Part shown: one piece after another, positions 1-9,131 of the stretch | Numbering within the stretch: position 1 is the first letter of the stretch | Layout: each line of letters begins with the position of its first letter | From: Janibacter sp. CX7 | GTDB taxonomy: Bacteria > Actinomycetota > Actinomycetes > Actinomycetales > Dermatophilaceae | Direction: 5' to 3' | DNA length: 64,000 nt | Assembly: GCF_024362365.1 (NCBI RefSeq) | Contig: NZ_CP101464.1 | Coordinates: forward strand, 930,001-994,000 | Notes under the pieces: model-generated | Told to the model about the DNA's origin: nothing | Seen by the model: the letters and a program-made list of their open reading frames with translations, nothing else | The model's database searches: none | Program-made: the position numbers and the translations under genes

Positions 1-3000
1 CCCACCGGACAGGCGCACACCGCGATGACCGACGAGCGAGTCGGGACCGCCGGCCGCGGCGACGTCCTCGCTCAACCGCGCGAGGGCCACCGGCTCGTCG
101 AAGGGGCGCTCGTGCCCGAGCCGCACGTTGTCGACGAAGGTGCCGGACAGCACCCGCGGCACCTGCGCGACGTGGGCCACCCGGCCCGGGCGCAGGGTGC
201 GCTGCGCGTTGGTGACGGGAGTGCCGTTCCACAGCAGCTGACCACGGTGGTCGACGAGACCGGCGAGGGCCGCGAGCAGGCTCGACTTGCCGGAGCCGAC
301 CTGGCCGACGAGCAGCACGAGCTGACCGCGCTCGATGCTCAGGTCGATGTCGCTCGCGCCCACCGTGCCGTCGTCGTGCACGACGCTGACATCGCGCAGC
401 TCGAGGCGCTGCAGCGGCTCGCGCTCGCCGGCGACCGGCGTGGGGGCGGTGCCCTCGACGAGGTCGACGCCCTCGGGCAGGTCCATGAGGTCGACACCGC
501 CGGCGAAGCGCGCGGTCTCGACCTGCCAGGCGCGCGTGCCCGGGGCCTCGGTGACGACCATGCTCGCGACGCGGCCGAACCAGTCGAAGCCCATGACCGC
601 GCCCGAGACGAGGATCGCGGTGCCCAGGCCCCAGCCGCCGGAGACGTGGATCCACCACGTCGCGACGACGCCGCACTGGACCATGACGAGCGGGACGGCG
701 TCGAGCACGGCCTGCACCCGGTGCTCGCGCACCGCCGCGTCGACCCGGCCACCGTCGACCTGCCGCAGGTGACGGCGGACGAAGGGGGTCGCCGCGGCGA
801 GCTTGATCGTGCGCACCGACTCGAGGGTGGAGACGACCGCACGGCCGAAGCGGGCGCGGGCCGCCGACGCCGCTGCGGCGGAGCGCCCGGCGATCGGCCG
901 ACCGAAGGTCGCGGCGACCGCCGAGGTCACCATGACGGCGAGCAGGACGGCGCCGGCGACCCACGTGCCCGCGAGCACCGCGGTCAGCGCGGCGATGACC
1001 ATGCCGTTGATGAAGTCGACCCACCGGTCGGCGTAGCGCGCGTAGCGGTCGGCGTCCATCGAGCGGGCGACGACCTCACCCGGGGGCGTGCGCGGCAGCC
1101 GCTCGGTGCGGGTCTGGCCGACGAGCACCGCCATGCGGGTGCGCAGCATGACCTCGATCCACCAGCGCGGGTAGCGGAAGAAGGCCGATGCGGTGAGGAA
1201 GGGCACGACGAGCAGGCAGCCGACGAGCACACCGCCGAGGAGGGTCGGAGTGTGCCCGGCCTGCAGGTCCTCGACGACCGTGCCCCAGACGAGCCCGGTG
1301 ACCGCACCCTGTGCGCCGAGCACCGACATGAGCAGGAAGCACAGCGCTCCCGCGATGCCCCACGTCGGCTTGACCGACAGCGCGTGCGCGATGCCGCGGG
1401 CGAGCGTCGGCCCGGTGCCGACCTCGGGCAGGTCCGGGGGAGTGGTCGTGCGGCGGCGTCCGCCGACCGGGTCGAGGTCGGCGTGGTCGACGTCGGGCCC
1501 GGACGAAGGGGGGCGCTCGCCCTGCGCGGACGCCGACGCGTCGACGTCGGCCTCGGCACGGCTGTCGAGCAGGAGGATGCGGAAGGGGCCGTCCGCCTGG
1601 GCGAGCTCGGTGCGGCGTCCGTGCTGGATGACCCGGCCGTGGTCGAGGACGACGACGTGCGGCGCCCGCTCGATGGTGTTGAGCCGGTGGGCGATGAGGA
1701 TGCCGGTGCGCCCGACGAGCAGGCGGTCGGCGGCCGAGACGACCCGGCGCTCGGTGAGCGGGTCCATCCGGGCGGTCGCCTCGTCGAGGACGACGACGCG
1801 CACGTCGCGCACGAGCAGCCGGGCGAAGGCGACGAGCTGCTCCTCGCCGGAGGACAGGGTGGTGCCGCCGGGGCCGAGCAGGGTGTCGAGCCCGTCGGGC
1901 AGGCCCTCGACCCACTCGCCGAGCCCGAGCTCGCGCACGGCGTCCTCGACGTCGGCGCGCGGGGTGTCGTCGAAGAGGGTGATGTTGTCGGCCAGCGTGC
2001 CGGCGATGATCTCGGTGCGCTGGGTGACGACGCCGACGTCGGTGCGCAGCAGCTGCAGGTCGATGTCACGCACGTCGACCCCGCCGACGAAGACGCTGCC
2101 GCGCGGCGGCTCGACCGCCCGCGAGATGAAGGAGGCGAGCGTCGACTTGCCCGAGCCGGTGCGCCCGACGAGGGCGACGGTCTCGCCGGCGGGCACGTCG
2201 AAGGTCACGTCGCGCAGGGCGAAGCTGCCCTCGGCGTAGGAGAAGTCGAGGCCACGCACCTCGACCGCGAGCTGGGCGCCGGCGGGAACGGGAGCGCCCC
2301 CCTTCGGCTCCGGCTCGACGGCGAGCATCTGCCGCAGCCGGATCACCGCGCCGAGCCCGGCCTGCAGGTCGGGCAGGTGGTGCGAGAGCTGGCTGATCAG
2401 GCCGACGAAGGTCGAGGTGACGATGAAGAGGGTGACGAGCTCACCCACCGAGATCGCCTCGGTGACGGCGAGCGCGATGCCGGCCACGCCGATGCCCGCG
2501 AGCAGCGCGTGGAGGAGCAGGCCGGCGCGACGGGCGAGCCGGCTCTCGAGGACGACGACGTCGCAGAAGCGGGCGTGCACCCGGGCGGTGAGCGTCGCGA
2601 GGCGCTGGACCATGTGGGCCTGACCCAGGCTCGTGCGCAGGTCGTCACGCCCGGCGATGCCCTCCTCGAGAGCGCTCGCGTGGTCGGTCCAGGCGGCCTC
2701 CTCGATGACCTTGCGCCGGGCGATCTCGCCGAGCAGCGGGCGCACCGCGAGCCAGGTGAGCGCGGCCAGCAGCGGGAAGAGCAGCCACGCCGGCCACCAC
2801 GTCACGCCCGCGACGATCCACATCGGCAGGACGGAGAAGGCGGTGCGGGCGAACATCCACACCTGCCACCGCATGAGGTTGCCGACCTCGTGGGTGTCGT
2901 CGTCGACGCGGTCGAGGATCTCGCCGGCGGCCTGCTCGGAGAGGATCGCGACGGGCTGGGCGAGTGCGGCGTCGAGCAGGTCGTCGCGCAGGACGCCCTC

Positions 3001-3288
3001 GGCCCGGTCGGACAGGCCGACCCACACGACCTTGCCGATGTTGTCGACGAGGGCGCCACCGATGACGAGGACCGCGAGGAGCTGGACGAGGGAGGTCGAC
3101 GGGGTCTCGGCGAGCCGGCCCACGACGACCGTGCCGAGGGTGAGCGAGATCGCGGCCAGGGCCGAGCACACCAGCGCCGCGGCGGCGGCGGGCGAGCGCA
3201 TCCGGCGCCAGTCGACGGTGCGCTCCGGGGGCTGGGGCTCGGCGGTGGTCTGGGGCGTCGCGGCGGTCCGCTCGAGGGTCTGCGTCAT
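1..3288 (-). CDS. Tandem ABC exporter (TM-NBD-TM-NBD in one chain), 3' end cut by window edge
   Basis: The frame stays open for 1096 codons from the ATG near 3288 down to base 1. It encodes two copies of an exporter-type membrane domain plus ATPase. The first half has a Walker A GRTGSGKST near residue 377, a variant signature LSSGE near residue 478, LDEATARMD as Walker B and an IAHRLNT H-loop. The second half has GQVGSGKSS near residue 1001, and LSGG are the last residues seen. About 70 to 100 residues, including the second Walker B, lie outside the window. Full exporters with two half-transporters in one chain are known in actinobacteria, often for drugs, lipids or peptides, but the substrate cannot be read here. 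The opposite strand is also open for about 1100 codons, but that is a GC-rich shadow without domain motifs. Confidence 0.92.
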   Translation of the reverse strand, partial: MTQTLERTAATPQTTAEPQPPERTVDWRRMRSPAAAAALVCSALAAISLTLGTVVVGRLAETPSTSLVQLLAVLVIGGALVDNIGKVVWVGLSDRAEGVLRDDLLDAALAQPVAILSEQAAGEILDRVDDDTHEVGNLMRWQVWMFARTAFSVLPMWIVAGVTWWPAWLLFPLLAALTWLAVRPLLGEIARRKVIEEAAWTDHASALEEGIAGRDDLRTSLGQAHMVQRLATLTARVHARFCDVVVLESRLARRAGLLLHALLAGIGVAGIALAVTEAISVGELVTLFIVTSTFVGLISQLSHHLPDLQAGLGAVIRLRQMLAVEPEPKGGAPVPAGAQLAVEVRGLDFSYAEGSFALRDVTFDVPAGETVALVGRTGSGKSTLASFISRAVEPPRGSVFVGGVDVRDIDLQLLRTDVGVVTQRTEIIAGTLADNITLFDDTPRADVEDAVRELGLGEWVEGLPDGLDTLLGPGGTTLSSGEEQLVAFARLLVRDVRVVVLDEATARMDPLTERRVVSAADRLLVGRTGILIAHRLNTIERAPHVVVLDHGRVIQHGRRTELAQADGPFRILLLDSRAEADVDASASAQGERPPSSGPDVDHADLDPVGGRRRTTTPPDLPEVGTGPTLARGIAHALSVKPTWGIAGALCFLLMSVLGAQGAVTGLVWGTVVEDLQAGHTPTLLGGVLVGCLLVVPFLTASAFFRYPRWWIEVMLRTRMAVLVGQTRTERLPRTPPGEVVARSMDADRYARYADRWVDFINGMVIAALTAVLAGTWVAGAVLLAVMVTSAVAATFGRPIAGRSAAAASAARARFGRAVVSTLESVRTIKLAAATPFVRRHLRQVDGGRVDAAVREHRVQAVLDAVPLVMVQCGVVATWWIHVSGGWGLGTAILVSGAVMGFDWFGRVASMVVTEAPGTRAWQVETARFAGGVDLMDLPEGVDLVEGTAPTPVAGEREPLQRLELRDVSVVHDDGTVGASDIDLSIERGQLVLLVGQVGSGKSSLLAALAGLVDHRGQLLWNGTPVTNAQRTLRPGRVAHVAQVPRVLSGTFVDNVRLGHERPFDEPVALARLSEDVAAAGGPDSLVGHRGVRLSGG

Positions 3289-3364
3289 GGCCTGTCAAGG
3301 CTATGTCCGCCCACCGACACCGCGCCTCCGATTTTTCGGCCCCGGTGCCCACGGTGTGGGCGTA

Positions 3365-3400
3365 CCAACTCTGCAAGACCCTAGGGTTTTGCAGAGTTGG
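3365..3400. repeat. CCCTAGGG-centred palindrome, copy 1 of 7
   Basis: This is a 36-nt near-perfect palindrome with arms CCAACTCTGCAA and TTGCAGAGTTGG around ACCCTAGGGT. It is in the divergent gap between the ABC exporter start and the small frame at 3603, so it cannot simply be a terminator of either neighbour. The rest of the 3289-3602 gap shows only a possible TACCGT minus-10 near 3496 and no other gene. Confidence 0.85.
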
Positions 3401-3602
3401 TGGCCCGGCGGCACCCTGCTGGGGGTCGGCTCCCACCCCGCGAGACGGCCGTCCAACGACTGGACCGGGGGTTCCGTCCACTCACCCGGCCCGCGTACCG
3501 TCGGACGATCGGCGCCACACCCGGCTCCACCCCCTTCGCACCAGCGGCACCCCCACCCACGTCGTGCCTGACCTGCGCCACCGCACGACCACAGGAGCCG
3601 TC

Positions 3603-3674
3603 ATGAGTGACGAGGCCAACGAGGCACGCCGCGCCCTCCAGGAGAGCCTGGACCGCCGCGACAGCGGCGAGTGA
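3603..3674 (+). CDS. Possible 23-residue hydrophilic protein
   Basis: The ATG is preceded by AGGAG at normal ribosome-binding distance. The frame gives MSDEANEARRALQESLDRR and four more residues before TGA. It is highly charged and probably helical, with no membrane segment and no family that I recognise. A TACCGT-like minus-10 is about 100 nt upstream. Such a short frame can arise by chance in DNA this GC-rich. The ribosome-binding site is the main argument for it, so the call is weak. Confidence 0.35.
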   Translation: MSDEANEARRALQESLDRRDSGE

Positions 3675-3822
3675 GCGCACGCGCCACCCATCACCACTGA
3701 CCGCCCTGCGTCTCGAGGCTCGCAAGCTCGCACCTCGACGAACGTGGGGCGGTCTGCGTGTGCCTCGAGGTGCGGGGGCGGTCTGCATGTGAGACGCGGT
3801 ATCAACCTCCGGACCGGCGGCA

Positions 3823-3828
3823 TACCGT
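3823..3828 (+). promoter_or_regulatory. Minus-10 TACCGT of leaderless ilvD
   Basis: TACCGT ends 7 nt before the ilvD ATG and no Shine-Dalgarno sequence precedes the ATG. Transcription would therefore start at or next to the start codon. This supports choosing the ATG at 3836 over an upstream in-frame start at 3758. Confidence 0.6.
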
Positions 3829-3835
3829 GGATCCC

Positions 3836-5680
3836 ATGCCGCAGCTTCGATCCCGCACGACGACCCACGGACGCAACATGGCCGGTGCCCGTGCCCTCTG
3901 GCGCGCCACCGGCATGGGCGAAGGGGACTTCGGCAAGCCGATCGTCGCGATCGCCAACTCCTTCACCCAGTTCGTCCCCGGGCACGTGCACCTCAAGGAC
4001 ATGGGCCAGCTCGTCGCCGGCGCCGTCGAGGAGGCCGGGGGAGTGGGCAAGGAGTTCAACACCATCGCCGTCGACGACGGCATCGCGATGGGTCATGACG
4101 GCATGCTCTACTCGCTGCCCAGCCGAGAGGTCATCGCCGACTCGATCGAGTACATGGTCAACGCGCACTGCGCCGACGCCCTCGTGTGCATCTCCAACTG
4201 CGACAAGATCACGCCCGGCATGCTCCTGGCCGCGCTGCGGCTGAACATCCCGACCGTCTTCGTCTCCGGCGGCCCGATGGAGGCCGGCAAGGCGATCATC
4301 GGTGACGACGGCGAGACCTACACCCGGCTCGACCTCGTCGACGCGATGGTCAAGGCCGTCGACGACAACGTCAGCGACGACGAGATCACCGCGATCGAGC
4401 AGTCCGCCTGCCCGACGTGCGGGTCCTGCTCGGGCATGTTCACCGCCAACTCGATGAACTGCCTCACCGAGGCCCTCGGGCTCTCCCTGCCCGGCAACGG
4501 CTCGACGCTCGCGACCGCCTCGGCCCGCCGCGACCTCTTCCTCGACGCCGGCAAGCTCGTCGTCGACCTGTGCCGCGACTACTACGACGGCGACGACGAG
4601 TCCGTGCTGCCGCGCTCGATCGCGACGAAGCCCGCCTTCGCCAATGCCATGCGCCTCGACATCGCCATGGGCGGCTCGACCAACACGATCCTCCACCTGC
4701 TCGCCGCGGCGCAGGAGGCGGAGGTCGACTTCGACCAGAGCGACATCGACGCCCTCTCGCGGGTCACGCCCTGCCTGGTCAAGGTGGCGCCCAACAGCGG
4801 CGACTACTACATGGAAGACGTGCACCGCGCCGGAGGCATCCCCGCGATCCTCGGCGAGCTGCACCGCGGCGGCATGCTGGACGCCAGTGTCCGGTCCGTG
4901 CACAGCCCCGACCTCGAGACCTGGCTCTCCGACTGGGACATCCGCTCCGGCGCCGCGACGAGCAAGGCCACCGAGCTCTTCCACGCCGCCCCCGGTGGGG
5001 TCCGCACGACCGAGGCCTTCTCCTCCACCAACCGGTGGACGAGCCTCGACACCGACAGCGAGGACGGGTGCATCCGCTCCGTGGAGCACGCCTACACGAG
5101 CGAAGGGGGCCTGGCGGTCCTCCACGGCAACCTCGCGCCGGACGGTTGCATCGTCAAGACCGCCGGCGTGCCCGAGCACCAGTGGAACTTCTCCGGTCCC
5201 GCCCGCGTCGCCGAGTCGCAGGAGGCCGCGGTCGAGATGATCCTGTCCAAGCAGGTGCAGGAGGGCGAGGTCGTCGTCATCCGCTACGAGGGCCCCAAGG
5301 GCGGCCCCGGCATGCAGGAGATGCTCTACCCCACCTCCTACCTCAAGGGCACCGGCCTCGGCCCCAAGTGCGCCCTGATCACCGACGGCCGCTTCTCCGG
5401 TGGCTCGTCCGGCCTGTCGATCGGGCACGTCTCCCCGGAGGCCGCCTCCGGCGGCGCCATCGGCCTGGTCCGCGACGGTGACGTCATCGAGTTCGACATC
5501 CCCGGTCGCCGGGTCAACCTGCTCGTCGACGACGAGGAGCTGCAGCGTCGCCGCACCGAGCAGGACGCGAAGGGGTGGGCACCCGCCGCCCCCCGCCCCC
5601 GCAAGGTGACCCCGGCCCTGAAGATCTTCGCGAAGTTCGCCCAGTCCGCCGACAAGGGCGCCGCCCGCAAGGTCGACTGA
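3836..5680 (+). CDS. ilvD: Dihydroxy-acid dehydratase
   Basis: This enzyme dehydrates 2,3-dihydroxy-isovalerate and 2,3-dihydroxy-3-methylvalerate to the keto acids that precede valine, leucine and isoleucine. The 614-residue length matches the E. coli-type enzyme. Cluster-binding cysteines are visible as SNCDK (C122) and CPTCGSC (C192, C195, C198), and the C-terminal [11 protein letters not shown] block is intact. The start at [19 protein letters not shown] is the usual N-terminus of the family and sits directly behind a TACCGT box. It stands alone as the first branched-chain amino acid gene, with leuB following after a 279-nt gap filled with repeats. Confidence 0.97.
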   Translation: MPQLRSRTTTHGRNMAGARALWRATGMGEGDFGKPIVAIANSFTQFVPGHVHLKDMGQLVAGAVEEAGGVGKEFNTIAVDDGIAMGHDGMLYSLPSREVIADSIEYMVNAHCADALVCISNCDKITPGMLLAALRLNIPTVFVSGGPMEAGKAIIGDDGETYTRLDLVDAMVKAVDDNVSDDEITAIEQSACPTCGSCSGMFTANSMNCLTEALGLSLPGNGSTLATASARRDLFLDAGKLVVDLCRDYYDGDDESVLPRSIATKPAFANAMRLDIAMGGSTNTILHLLAAAQEAEVDFDQSDIDALSRVTPCLVKVAPNSGDYYMEDVHRAGGIPAILGELHRGGMLDASVRSVHSPDLETWLSDWDIRSGAATSKATELFHAAPGGVRTTEAFSSTNRWTSLDTDSEDGCIRSVEHAYTSEGGLAVLHGNLAPDGCIVKTAGVPEHQWNFSGPARVAESQEAAVEMILSKQVQEGEVVVIRYEGPKGGPGMQEMLYPTSYLKGTGLGPKCALITDGRFSGGSSGLSIGHVSPEAASGGAIGLVRDGDVIEFDIPGRRVNLLVDDEELQRRRTEQDAKGWAPAAPRPRKVTPALKIFAKFAQSADKGAARKVD

Positions 5681-5702
5681 CCCCGCTCCCTTCGCGCCCC
5701 TC

Positions 5703-5742
5703 GCTCCCTGAGGAGGCCGCCCGCGGCCGTCTCGAAGGGCGC
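5703..5742. repeat. CCCTGAGGAG...TCTCGAAGGG dispersed repeat, copy 1
   Basis: CCCTGAGGAG is followed by an inverted GGCCGCCCGCGGCC core and then GTCTCGAAGGG. The same outer blocks recur near 8994, 40047 and 40215 with different palindromic cores. It lies directly upstream of the cruciform element at 5775. Confidence 0.75.
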
Positions 5743-5774
5743 GGTCGTCTCGGGTGCCTCCGGACGAAGGGAGG

Positions 5775-5890
5775 GCTCCCGGAGGGAAGCGGTCGCGCTG
5801 GGGAAAAGTCCGGACCGCTCGTCGTGCACGTCGCGACCGTGCGAAGTCCGGACTTTTCCTTGATTCGCGCGGCCCCTTCCTTCCGGGAGC
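5775..5890. repeat. Nested cruciform element, copy A
   Basis: Three successive pairs of inverted arms nest around one loop. The outer pair is GCTCCCGGAGGGAAG with CTTCCTTCCGGGAGC. The middle pair is GGTCGCGC with GCGCGGCC. The inner pair is GGAAAAGTCCGGAC with GTCCGGACTTTTCC. The loop holds GCACG/CGTGC around TCGCGAC. The T-run on the right inner arm could terminate ilvD transcripts. The layout and loop recur at 40094-40197 with different inner arm sequences. Confidence 0.8.
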
Positions 5891-5903
5891 GCCAGCGAGG
5901 GGC

Positions 5904-5939
5904 GCCCACATGCCGGGACACGGATTTCACATGTCGGGA
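5904..5939. promoter_or_regulatory. Two candidate LtbR/NdgR-type operators before leuB
   Basis: GCCCACATGCCGGGA (5904-5918) and TTTCACATGTCGGGA (5925-5939) are imperfect palindromes spaced 21 bp centre to centre, about two helical turns. They fit the consensus built from the ilvE and leuC promoters (CA at positions 4-5, G at 12, GA at 14-15). They are just upstream of the TAGCCT minus-10 at 5948. Confidence 0.55.
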
Positions 5940-5947
5940 CGCGCGCC

Positions 5948-5953
5948 TAGCCT
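5948..5953 (+). promoter_or_regulatory. Minus-10 TAGCCT of leaderless leuB
   Basis: TAGCCT ends 6 nt before the leuB ATG and no ribosome-binding site intervenes, so a leaderless transcript is expected. The box sits next to the paired palindromes, which suits repression. Confidence 0.55.
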
Positions 5954-5959
5954 GAAGCC

Positions 5960-7006
5960 ATGAGCACCGACGCAGCGCAGACCAGCTTCGACATCGCCGT
6001 CATCGGGGGCGATGGGATCGGCCCCGAGGTGGTGGCCGAGGGGCTCAAGGTCCTCGGCGTCAGCGGTGTCGACCTGCGGACGACCGAGTACGACCTCGGC
6101 GCGGCCCGCTGGCACCGCACCGGCGAGACGCTGCCGGACTCGGTCGTCGAGGAGCTGCGCGGCCACGACGGCATCCTGCTCGGCGCCATCGGCGACCCGA
6201 CCGTGCCCTCCGGCGTCCTCGAGCGGGGCGTGTTGCTCCCCCTTCGCTTTGCGCTCGACCACTACGTCAACCTGCGCCCGGCCAAGCTCTTCCCCGGCGT
6301 CACCAGCCCGCTCGCCGAGCACGTGACGAGCAAGGGACTCGACTTCGTCGTCGTCCGAGAGGGCACCGAGGGCCCCTATGTCGGCAACGGCGGCGCGCTG
6401 CGCGTCGGCACCCCGCACGAGGTCGCGACCGAGGTCAGCGTCAACACCCGCTTCGGCATCGAGCGCGTCGTGCGTGACGCCTTCGCCCGCGCCCAGGCCC
6501 GCCCGCGCAAGCACCTGACCCTCGTCCACAAGCACAACGTGCTCACCCACGCCGGCCACCTGTGGCGCCGCACCGTCGAGGAGGTCGGCGCGGAGTTCCC
6601 CGACGTCGAGACCGCCTACCAGCACGTCGACGCGGCGACGATCTTCCTCGCCACCGACCCGGCACGCTTCGACGTCATCGTCACCGACAACCTCTTCGGC
6701 GACATCATCACCGACATCGCCGCGGCCGTCGCCGGCGGCATCGGTCTCGCCGCGAGCGGCAACATCAACCCCACCCGCGAGGCCCCGAGCATGTTCGAGC
6801 CGGTCCACGGGTCCGCCCCCGACATCGCCGGCCAGGGCAAGGCCGACCCGACCGCCGCGATCCTCTCCGCGGCGATGCTGCTGGACCACCTCGGCCTCGC
6901 CGACGACGCCCAGCGGATCGAGGCCGCCGTCGCCGGCGACCTCGCCGAGCGCGCGGGGGAGCGGTCCACGAGCCAGATCGGGGATGCCATCGCTGCCCGC
7001 GTATGA
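5960..7006 (+). CDS. leuB: 3-isopropylmalate dehydrogenase
   Basis: This is the NAD-dependent oxidative decarboxylase of leucine synthesis, acting on 3-isopropylmalate made by LeuCD, which is encoded 29 kb downstream. At 348 residues it has the usual length for the actinobacterial form. Visible family blocks are [10 protein letters not shown] near the N-terminus, LRPAKLFPG, the metal-binding [17 protein letters not shown] and the cofactor-side [20 protein letters not shown]. ilvE follows after 63 nt, which contain their own operator and minus-10, so both a shared and a separate transcript are possible. Confidence 0.97.
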   Translation: MSTDAAQTSFDIAVIGGDGIGPEVVAEGLKVLGVSGVDLRTTEYDLGAARWHRTGETLPDSVVEELRGHDGILLGAIGDPTVPSGVLERGVLLPLRFALDHYVNLRPAKLFPGVTSPLAEHVTSKGLDFVVVREGTEGPYVGNGGALRVGTPHEVATEVSVNTRFGIERVVRDAFARAQARPRKHLTLVHKHNVLTHAGHLWRRTVEEVGAEFPDVETAYQHVDAATIFLATDPARFDVIVTDNLFGDIITDIAAAVAGGIGLAASGNINPTREAPSMFEPVHGSAPDIAGQGKADPTAAILSAAMLLDHLGLADDAQRIEAAVAGDLAERAGERSTSQIGDAIAARV

Positions 7007-7009
7007 CGT

Positions 7010-7032
7010 GTCCCACATGGTGGGACTACCCT
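7010..7032 (+). promoter_or_regulatory. ilvE promoter with perfect palindromic operator
   Basis: GTCCCACATGGTGGGAC is a perfect inverted repeat that abuts the minus-10 TACCCT (7027-7032). It therefore occupies the spacer where RNA polymerase binds. Its core TCCCACATGGTGGGA aligns with the leuB and leuC sites and is the most symmetrical of the set. Confidence 0.6.
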
Positions 7033-7069
7033 GCGAGCAGACCCGCACCCCCGAGGAGACGTACCCCAG

Positions 7070-8170
7070 ATGACCGCCGAGCTGACCTTCACGACCACCC
7101 GCAGCGACGCCCCCCTTCCTGACGCCGACCGCGAGGCCGTCCTGGCCAACCCCGGCTTCGGTTCGACCTTCACCGACCACATGGCCGTGGCCACGTGGAC
7201 GAAGGGGGAGGGCTGGCACGACGGGCAGGTGCGGGCCTTCGGTCCGCTGCAGCTGAGCCCCGCCGCGGCCGTCCTGCACTACGCGCAGGAAGTCTTCGAG
7301 GGGATGAAGGCCTACCGCCACGAAGACGGCTCGGTGTGGACCTTCCGCCCCGACCGCAACGCGGCCCGCATGGCCCGCAGCTGCGAGCGGCTCGCGCTGC
7401 CCGTGCTGCCGGAGGAGGACTTCGTCGGGGCGATCCGCGCGCTCGTCCAGGCCGACGAGACGTGGGTCCCCGCCTACGGCACGGGGGAGACGAGCCTCTA
7501 CCTGCGGCCCTTCATGTTCGCCTCCGAGGCATTCCTCGGGGTGCGCCCGGCCAACGAGGTGACCTTCTCGGTCATCGCCAGCCCCGCCGGCGCCTACTTC
7601 TCCGGCGGCCTCAAGCCGGTCAACCTCTGGGTCAGCCAGGACTACGCCCGCGCCGGCGAGGGCGGCACGGGCGACGCCAAGTGCGGTGGCAACTACGCCT
7701 CCTCGCTCGCCGGCCAGCTCGAGGGTCAGGCCCAGGGCTGCGACCAGGCCGTCTTCCTCGACTCCTCGACGCACACCTACATCGAAGAGCTCGGCGGGAT
7801 GAACCTCTTCTTCGTCACCAAGGACGGCCGCCTGCGCACCCCCGCGCTCACCGGCTCGATCCTCGAGGGCGTCACCCGCGACTCGATCCTCGCGCTCGCG
7901 CCCGACCTCGGTCTGACGCCCGAGGAGTCGCGCATCGAGATCGACTGGTGGAAGGAGGGCGTCGCCTCCGGCGAGATCACCGAGGTCTTCGCCTGCGGCA
8001 CCGCCGCCGTCGTCACCCCGGTCGGCGAGCTTCGCTGGGCCGGCGGCTCGGCCCCGTCCACCGGTGGCGAGGGCGGTGGCGAGATGACCCGCACCATCCG
8101 CCAGAGCCTGCTCGACATCCAGTACGGCGTCGCCGAGGACACCCGCGGCTGGATGACCCGCCTCGTCTGA
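7070..8170 (+). CDS. ilvE: Branched-chain amino acid aminotransferase
   Basis: This fold-type IV PLP enzyme transaminates the keto acids of valine, leucine and isoleucine with glutamate. The 366 residues match the class II branched-chain aminotransferases. The PLP lysine lies in GDAKCGGNYASS (K204), and the HYAQEVFEGMKAY block and EELGGMNLFFV are intact. CGAGGAG about 10 nt before the ATG is the ribosome-binding site, unlike the leaderless genes around it. The transcript probably starts just after the TACCCT box at 7027. Confidence 0.97.
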   Translation: MTAELTFTTTRSDAPLPDADREAVLANPGFGSTFTDHMAVATWTKGEGWHDGQVRAFGPLQLSPAAAVLHYAQEVFEGMKAYRHEDGSVWTFRPDRNAARMARSCERLALPVLPEEDFVGAIRALVQADETWVPAYGTGETSLYLRPFMFASEAFLGVRPANEVTFSVIASPAGAYFSGGLKPVNLWVSQDYARAGEGGTGDAKCGGNYASSLAGQLEGQAQGCDQAVFLDSSTHTYIEELGGMNLFFVTKDGRLRTPALTGSILEGVTRDSILALAPDLGLTPEESRIEIDWWKEGVASGEITEVFACGTAAVVTPVGELRWAGGSAPSTGGEGGGEMTRTIRQSLLDIQYGVAEDTRGWMTRLV

Positions 8171-8199
8171 GCACCTCAGCACCGCACCGAGGTAGCCAG

Positions 8200-9003
8200 G
8201 TGACCCCTCGCCTCATCGCCACCGATCTCGACGGCACCCTCCTGCGTAGCGACGGGACCGTCTCCGCCCGCTCGGTCGACGCCCTTCGCGCCGTCGCCGA
8301 CGCGGGGCTCGAGACGGTCCTCGTCACGGCCCGCCCGCCCCGCTGGCTCGACGAGCTCGCGCACGTCGTCGGCACGCGAGGGGTCGCCCTGTGCGGCAAC
8401 GGCGCTTTCCGCTACGACGTCGCCGAGCGGCGGGTCTTCGGGGTGCGCTCGATCCCGCGTGAGGTCGTCACCGAGGTCGTGCGCGACCTGCGGGAGCAGC
8501 TGCCGGGCACCGGCTTCGCCGCCGAGCGGCACTGCGGGCTGGCCGCGGAGAGCATGTTCGCCGCGATCCACGACCATCCCGAGGAGCTCGTCACGACGCA
8601 CGCCATCGAGCACCTCACCGACGCCGGCGTCGGCAAGCTCCTCGCCCGCAACCCTCATCTCGACGACGAGGAGTTCATCGTCGCGGTGACCGAGATCGTC
8701 GGCGACCGTGCGGTCGTCGCCTTCAGCGGCGCCGGTGGCCTGGCCGAGGTCTCGGCGAAGGGGGTCACCAAGGCCGCCGCACTCGCCGGCTGGTGCGCGG
8801 AGCTCGGGATCGACGCGGGGGAGGTGTGGGCCTTCGGCGACATGCCCAACGACCTGCCGATGCTCACCTGGGCGGGGCGCTCCTTCGCCGTGGCCAATGC
8901 CCACGACGATGTCCTCGCCGCCGCCACCGACCGCGCCCCGGCCAACGACGACGACGGGGTCGCCCAGGTGCTCGAGGGGCTCCTGCGTCCATCCGGTCCC
9001 TGA
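8200..9003 (+). CDS. HAD-family (Cof-type IIB) phosphatase
   Basis: A 267-residue HAD hydrolase with all four motifs: DLDGT at residues 8-12 as nucleophile, VTARPP as motif II, the lysine in KGVTKAAAL and GDMPNDLPML as the Mg-binding motif. The family dephosphorylates small phosphorylated metabolites in the cytosol, but the substrate is not readable. The GTG start has GAGG 8 nt upstream and follows ilvE by 29 nt, suggesting co-transcription. Its stop codon lies inside a dispersed repeat (CCGGTCCCTGAGGAG), so the present C-terminus may have been set by repeat insertion. Confidence 0.88.
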   Translation: MTPRLIATDLDGTLLRSDGTVSARSVDALRAVADAGLETVLVTARPPRWLDELAHVVGTRGVALCGNGAFRYDVAERRVFGVRSIPREVVTEVVRDLREQLPGTGFAAERHCGLAAESMFAAIHDHPEELVTTHAIEHLTDAGVGKLLARNPHLDDEEFIVAVTEIVGDRAVVAFSGAGGLAEVSAKGVTKAAALAGWCAELGIDAGEVWAFGDMPNDLPMLTWAGRSFAVANAHDDVLAAATDRAPANDDDGVAQVLEGLLRPSGP

Positions 9004-9037
9004 GGAGCTCGCTCTGCGAGCGTCTCGCAGGGCGGAC
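8994..9037. repeat. CCCTGAGGAG...TCTCG..AGGG dispersed repeat, copy 2
   Basis: The CCGGTCCCTGAGGAG and CGTCTCGCAGGG blocks flank the core GCTCGCTCTGCGAGC. The TGA in the left block is the stop codon of the HAD phosphatase gene, so the repeat overlaps coding sequence. Confidence 0.7.
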
Positions 9038-9089
9038 GCGGGATGACCGACTCGTGGGACGGTGCCATGGTGGTCGGGTGATGCCCCAG

Positions 9090-9131
9090 ATGACGACCCG
9101 AGCTGCCACCGCAGCCGAGCTCATTATCTAG
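9090..9131 (+). CDS. Leader peptide of cimA ending in Ile-Ile
   Basis: A 13-codon frame reads MTTRAATAAELII and stops at TAG. GGGTGAT 6 nt upstream is a good ribosome-binding site, and an in-frame ATG 9 nt earlier is a second possible start. The last two sense codons are isoleucine (ATT, ATC), and ATT is rare in this GC-rich coding DNA. The stop codon directly abuts an 11-bp hairpin. The next gene makes citramalate, the committed step of the pyruvate route to isoleucine. The peptide is thus probably a sensor of charged tRNA-Ile and not a functional protein. This is inference from position and codons. Confidence 0.65.
   Translation: MTTRAATAAELII

Noticed and set aside
25..3384. A 1119-codon plus-strand frame opposite the ABC exporter
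   Set aside because: The minus strand carries two full sets of ABC motifs. The plus frame is low-complexity.
3482..5911. An 809-codon minus-strand frame opposite ilvD
   Set aside because: It has no recognisable domain, and ilvD cysteine motifs are on the other strand.
7195..9003. A 602-codon frame joining the HAD phosphatase to a shadow of ilvE
   Set aside because: Only the last 267 codons carry HAD motifs. A GTG with GAGG ahead marks the true start after the ilvE stop.
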